DNA from: Acidobacteriota bacterium
GTDB lineage: Bacteria; Acidobacteriota; Terriglobia; Terriglobales; Acidobacteriaceae
Assembly: GCA_003225595.1 (NCBI GenBank)
Contig: QIAR01000194.1
Span: forward strand, 1-8,461
DNA: 8,461 nt
Reading direction: 5' to 3'
Made by a program: the position numbers and the translations under genes. Each line of letters opens with the position of its first letter. Position 1 is the first letter of the stretch. Below the pieces are notes generated by a model that did no database searches, was not told the origin of the DNA, and saw nothing but the letters and a program-made list of their open reading frames with translations. Positions 6,918 to 8,461 of the stretch are shown piece by piece.

Positions 6918-8255
6918 ATGAACCCGCTAACTCCTAAAGATTGGCTGTGCCTCCTGCTCCTTTGCGCCATGCCTGTGCTCGCTCATGCCCAAGCTCGTCC
7001 TCTGCCCGGACCGGACGTCCAGCAGCTTTACCAGCGCCTTCTGCCTCAGATAGAAAAAATCCCCATCTTCGATCATCATGCCCACCCCGGTTTTTCCGAC
7101 GATCCCGACGTTGACGCGATGGCCGCACCGCCCGGAAGCGCTGCCTTACGCACGCGTGACAGCAACCCCGAACTCGTCGCCGCCGCCAAAGCGCTGTTCG
7201 GCTACCCTTACAACGATTTCTCCGCCGAGCATGCCAAATGGATGGTCCAGAAAAAGGCTGAACTGAAGAAGGCTCAGGGGAATGCTTACTTTTCTAACAT
7301 TCTCGATAAACTGAACATAGAGCAGTCCGTCGCAAACCGCGCCATGATGGCCGATTATCTAGACCCCAAGCGCTTTCTCTGGGTCTTCTTCGCCGACGCT
7401 TTCATGTGGCCGTTTGATAACCAGCAGCAACGCTCTCGCAACGCCGACGAGGAAGTCTACATTCCCTTACAGGAGAAAATGCTGCACCGCTGGATGCAGC
7501 AAGAAGGCCTGAGCCAGTTGCCGCCTGATTTTGACAGCTATTTGAAATTCATAAGCCGCACGCTGGAGAACAACCAGAAAAAAGGCGGCATCGCCATGAA
7601 ATTCGAAGTCGCCTACTTCCGTTCAACCAGATTCGCTGATCCGCCACGCGAGCAAGCGGACAAGATCTATCAGCACTACGCGGCTGGGGGCGTGCCGAGT
7701 ACCGACGAATACCGCACCTTTCAGGACTACATTTTCCGCTATTTGATCGCAGAAGGCGGTCGTCTCCATCTTCCTGTGCATATTCACTCAGCCGTCGGCA
7801 TCGGTGATTACTTCAATCTTTCCGAAAGCAACATCATGAATTTGGAGAACATTCTCCGCGATCCGCGCTATTCCGGTACCACGTTTGTGATGATTCACGG
7901 CGGCTATCCCCTGGAGCGTGAGGCCATCTGGTTGTCAGCGGTAAAGAATGTCTACATGGACTCGTCGCTGATGGAAATTATCATGTATCCCTCGGAGTTC
8001 AAGCACACTCTCAAACAATGGCTGGAGACATTTCCCGACAAGACGACTTTTGGCAGCGACTGTTTCCCTTACAATGATGTTCTCGGCGCCGAAGAGAGCT
8101 ATTGGCTGGGAGTGCAATCAGCCCGTACCGCGCTAGCCGCGGCGCTTGCGGAAATGATTTCTATGGGAGAGCTAACCGAAGCCGGTGCGCTGAATCTGGC
8201 TTACGGCTACCTGCACGATAATGCTGTGAGAATTTATGGGGACAAGGTCCACTGA
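6918..8255 (+). CDS. Exported metal-dependent amidohydrolase, TIM-barrel (Amidohydro_2 / FluG-N-like)
   Basis: Amidohydrolase-superfamily enzyme of 445 residues. It likely hydrolyses a C-N, ester or similar bond, or decarboxylates, using one or two metal ions. Residues 1-25 look like a signal peptide (MNPLTPKDWL, then the core CLLLLCAMPVL, cleavage after AHA), so it should act in the periplasm. Candidate metal ligands in order are His54 and His56 in DHHAHPG, Lys228 in AMKFEVAYFR (a possible carboxylated lysine), His290 in PVHIHSAVG, His327 in MIHGGYP, and Asp381 in TFGSDCFPY. This order and spacing resemble the N-terminal amidohydrolase domain of FluG-type proteins. The ATG at 6918 is chosen because the signal peptide starts there; TTG codons at 6903 and 6906 are in-frame alternatives adding up to five residues. 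It lies 83 bases after the aminotransferase, and nothing is seen in that gap. The substrate is unknown. Confidence 0.88.
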   Translation: MNPLTPKDWLCLLLLCAMPVLAHAQARPLPGPDVQQLYQRLLPQIEKIPIFDHHAHPGFSDDPDVDAMAAPPGSAALRTRDSNPELVAAAKALFGYPYNDFSAEHAKWMVQKKAELKKAQGNAYFSNILDKLNIEQSVANRAMMADYLDPKRFLWVFFADAFMWPFDNQQQRSRNADEEVYIPLQEKMLHRWMQQEGLSQLPPDFDSYLKFISRTLENNQKKGGIAMKFEVAYFRSTRFADPPREQADKIYQHYAAGGVPSTDEYRTFQDYIFRYLIAEGGRLHLPVHIHSAVGIGDYFNLSESNIMNLENILRDPRYSGTTFVMIHGGYPLEREAIWLSAVKNVYMDSSLMEIIMYPSEFKHTLKQWLETFPDKTTFGSDCFPYNDVLGAEESYWLGVQSARTALAAALAEMISMGELTEAGALNLAYGYLHDNAVRIYGDKVH

Positions 8256-8256
8256 G

Positions 8257-8461
8257 ATGGCGAAAACCAAAAAGGCCAGCCGCATGAACGTGACAAGTCG
8301 AAGGAACGCGAGAAGAAGGCATGCGGCAAGCCCGAACTCGGCGAAGAAAAGGATCTTCCGGCAAAAGGGGGTCACGAAAACACGAATTGCGGGTGTCCTC
8401 AAGCACGTTCCTTGGAATACCGTGGAGCTCGAAAATCTAAACCCGCTACTGCAACGCCAAT
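8257..8461 (+). CDS. Partial gene with basic N-terminus, probable cupin protein (runs off the window)
   Basis: An open frame starts one base after the amidohydrolase stop (TGA-G-ATG), with AAGG at 8244-8247 as a possible ribosome binding site, and stays open for 68 codons to the end of the window. The first 43 residues are extremely basic (16 Lys or Arg) with no hydrophobic core. The visible end, LKHVPWNTVELENLNPLLQRQ split around residues 46-68, resembles the opening of small single-domain cupins, where a W-x-x-V/L ... NPLxxRQ segment precedes the first barrel strands. The metal-binding cupin motifs would lie beyond the window, so the family is an inference. The tight spacing places it in the same operon as the amidohydrolase. 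Confidence 0.5.
   Translation, partial: MAKTKKASRMNVTSRRNARRRHAASPNSAKKRIFRQKGVTKTRIAGVLKHVPWNTVELENLNPLLQRQ

Overview
The window reads as chromosomal DNA of a soil-type Acidobacteriota (Terriglobia/Solibacter-like). This is inferred mainly from the long Oar-like TonB-dependent receptor: an N-terminal carboxypeptidase-regulatory-like domain, a plug, a barrel of about 1,200 residues and an aromatic C-terminus, a type greatly expanded in that phylum. All supported genes are on the + strand.

Region 1 (1-1144) holds a Xer-type tyrosine recombinase. Directly behind it lies a 3' remnant of a short-chain dehydrogenase/reductase gene whose open frame overlaps the integrase stop codon. This looks like the edge of an integrated or rearranged segment. 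Region 2 (1145-1425) is a gene-free leader with a perfect TATAAT hexamer and, at its end, a strong ribosome binding site.

Region 3 (1426-8461) is a probable operon: TonB-dependent receptor, AhpD-like protein, class I aminotransferase, exported metal-dependent amidohydrolase, and the start of what looks like a cupin gene. The first three genes abut with no intergenic base (TAG|ATG and TAA|ATG). After an 83-base gap, the last two are separated by one base.

The main discovery is the second gene of this operon. It appears to stop after 86 codons at a TGA (5329-5331), but the same frame continues without another stop for 104 sense codons, and that continuation is clearly the rest of an AhpD/carboxymuconolactone-decarboxylase-family protein. 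The TGA sits exactly at the second cysteine of the redox motif, giving E-x11-C-x2-U-x3-H. Eleven bases after it begins a perfect 9-bp hairpin with a GGC loop, matching the known form of a bacterial SECIS element. The gene is therefore best annotated as one 191-residue selenoprotein (5071-5646). Because the aminotransferase starts immediately after its stop codon, aminotransferase translation may also depend on selenocysteine insertion.

Taken together, the cluster suggests outer-membrane uptake of a substrate (receptor), periplasmic hydrolysis (amidohydrolase), cytoplasmic transamination, and a selenium-based peroxidase or thiol redox enzyme. The actual substrate cannot be read from the sequence.
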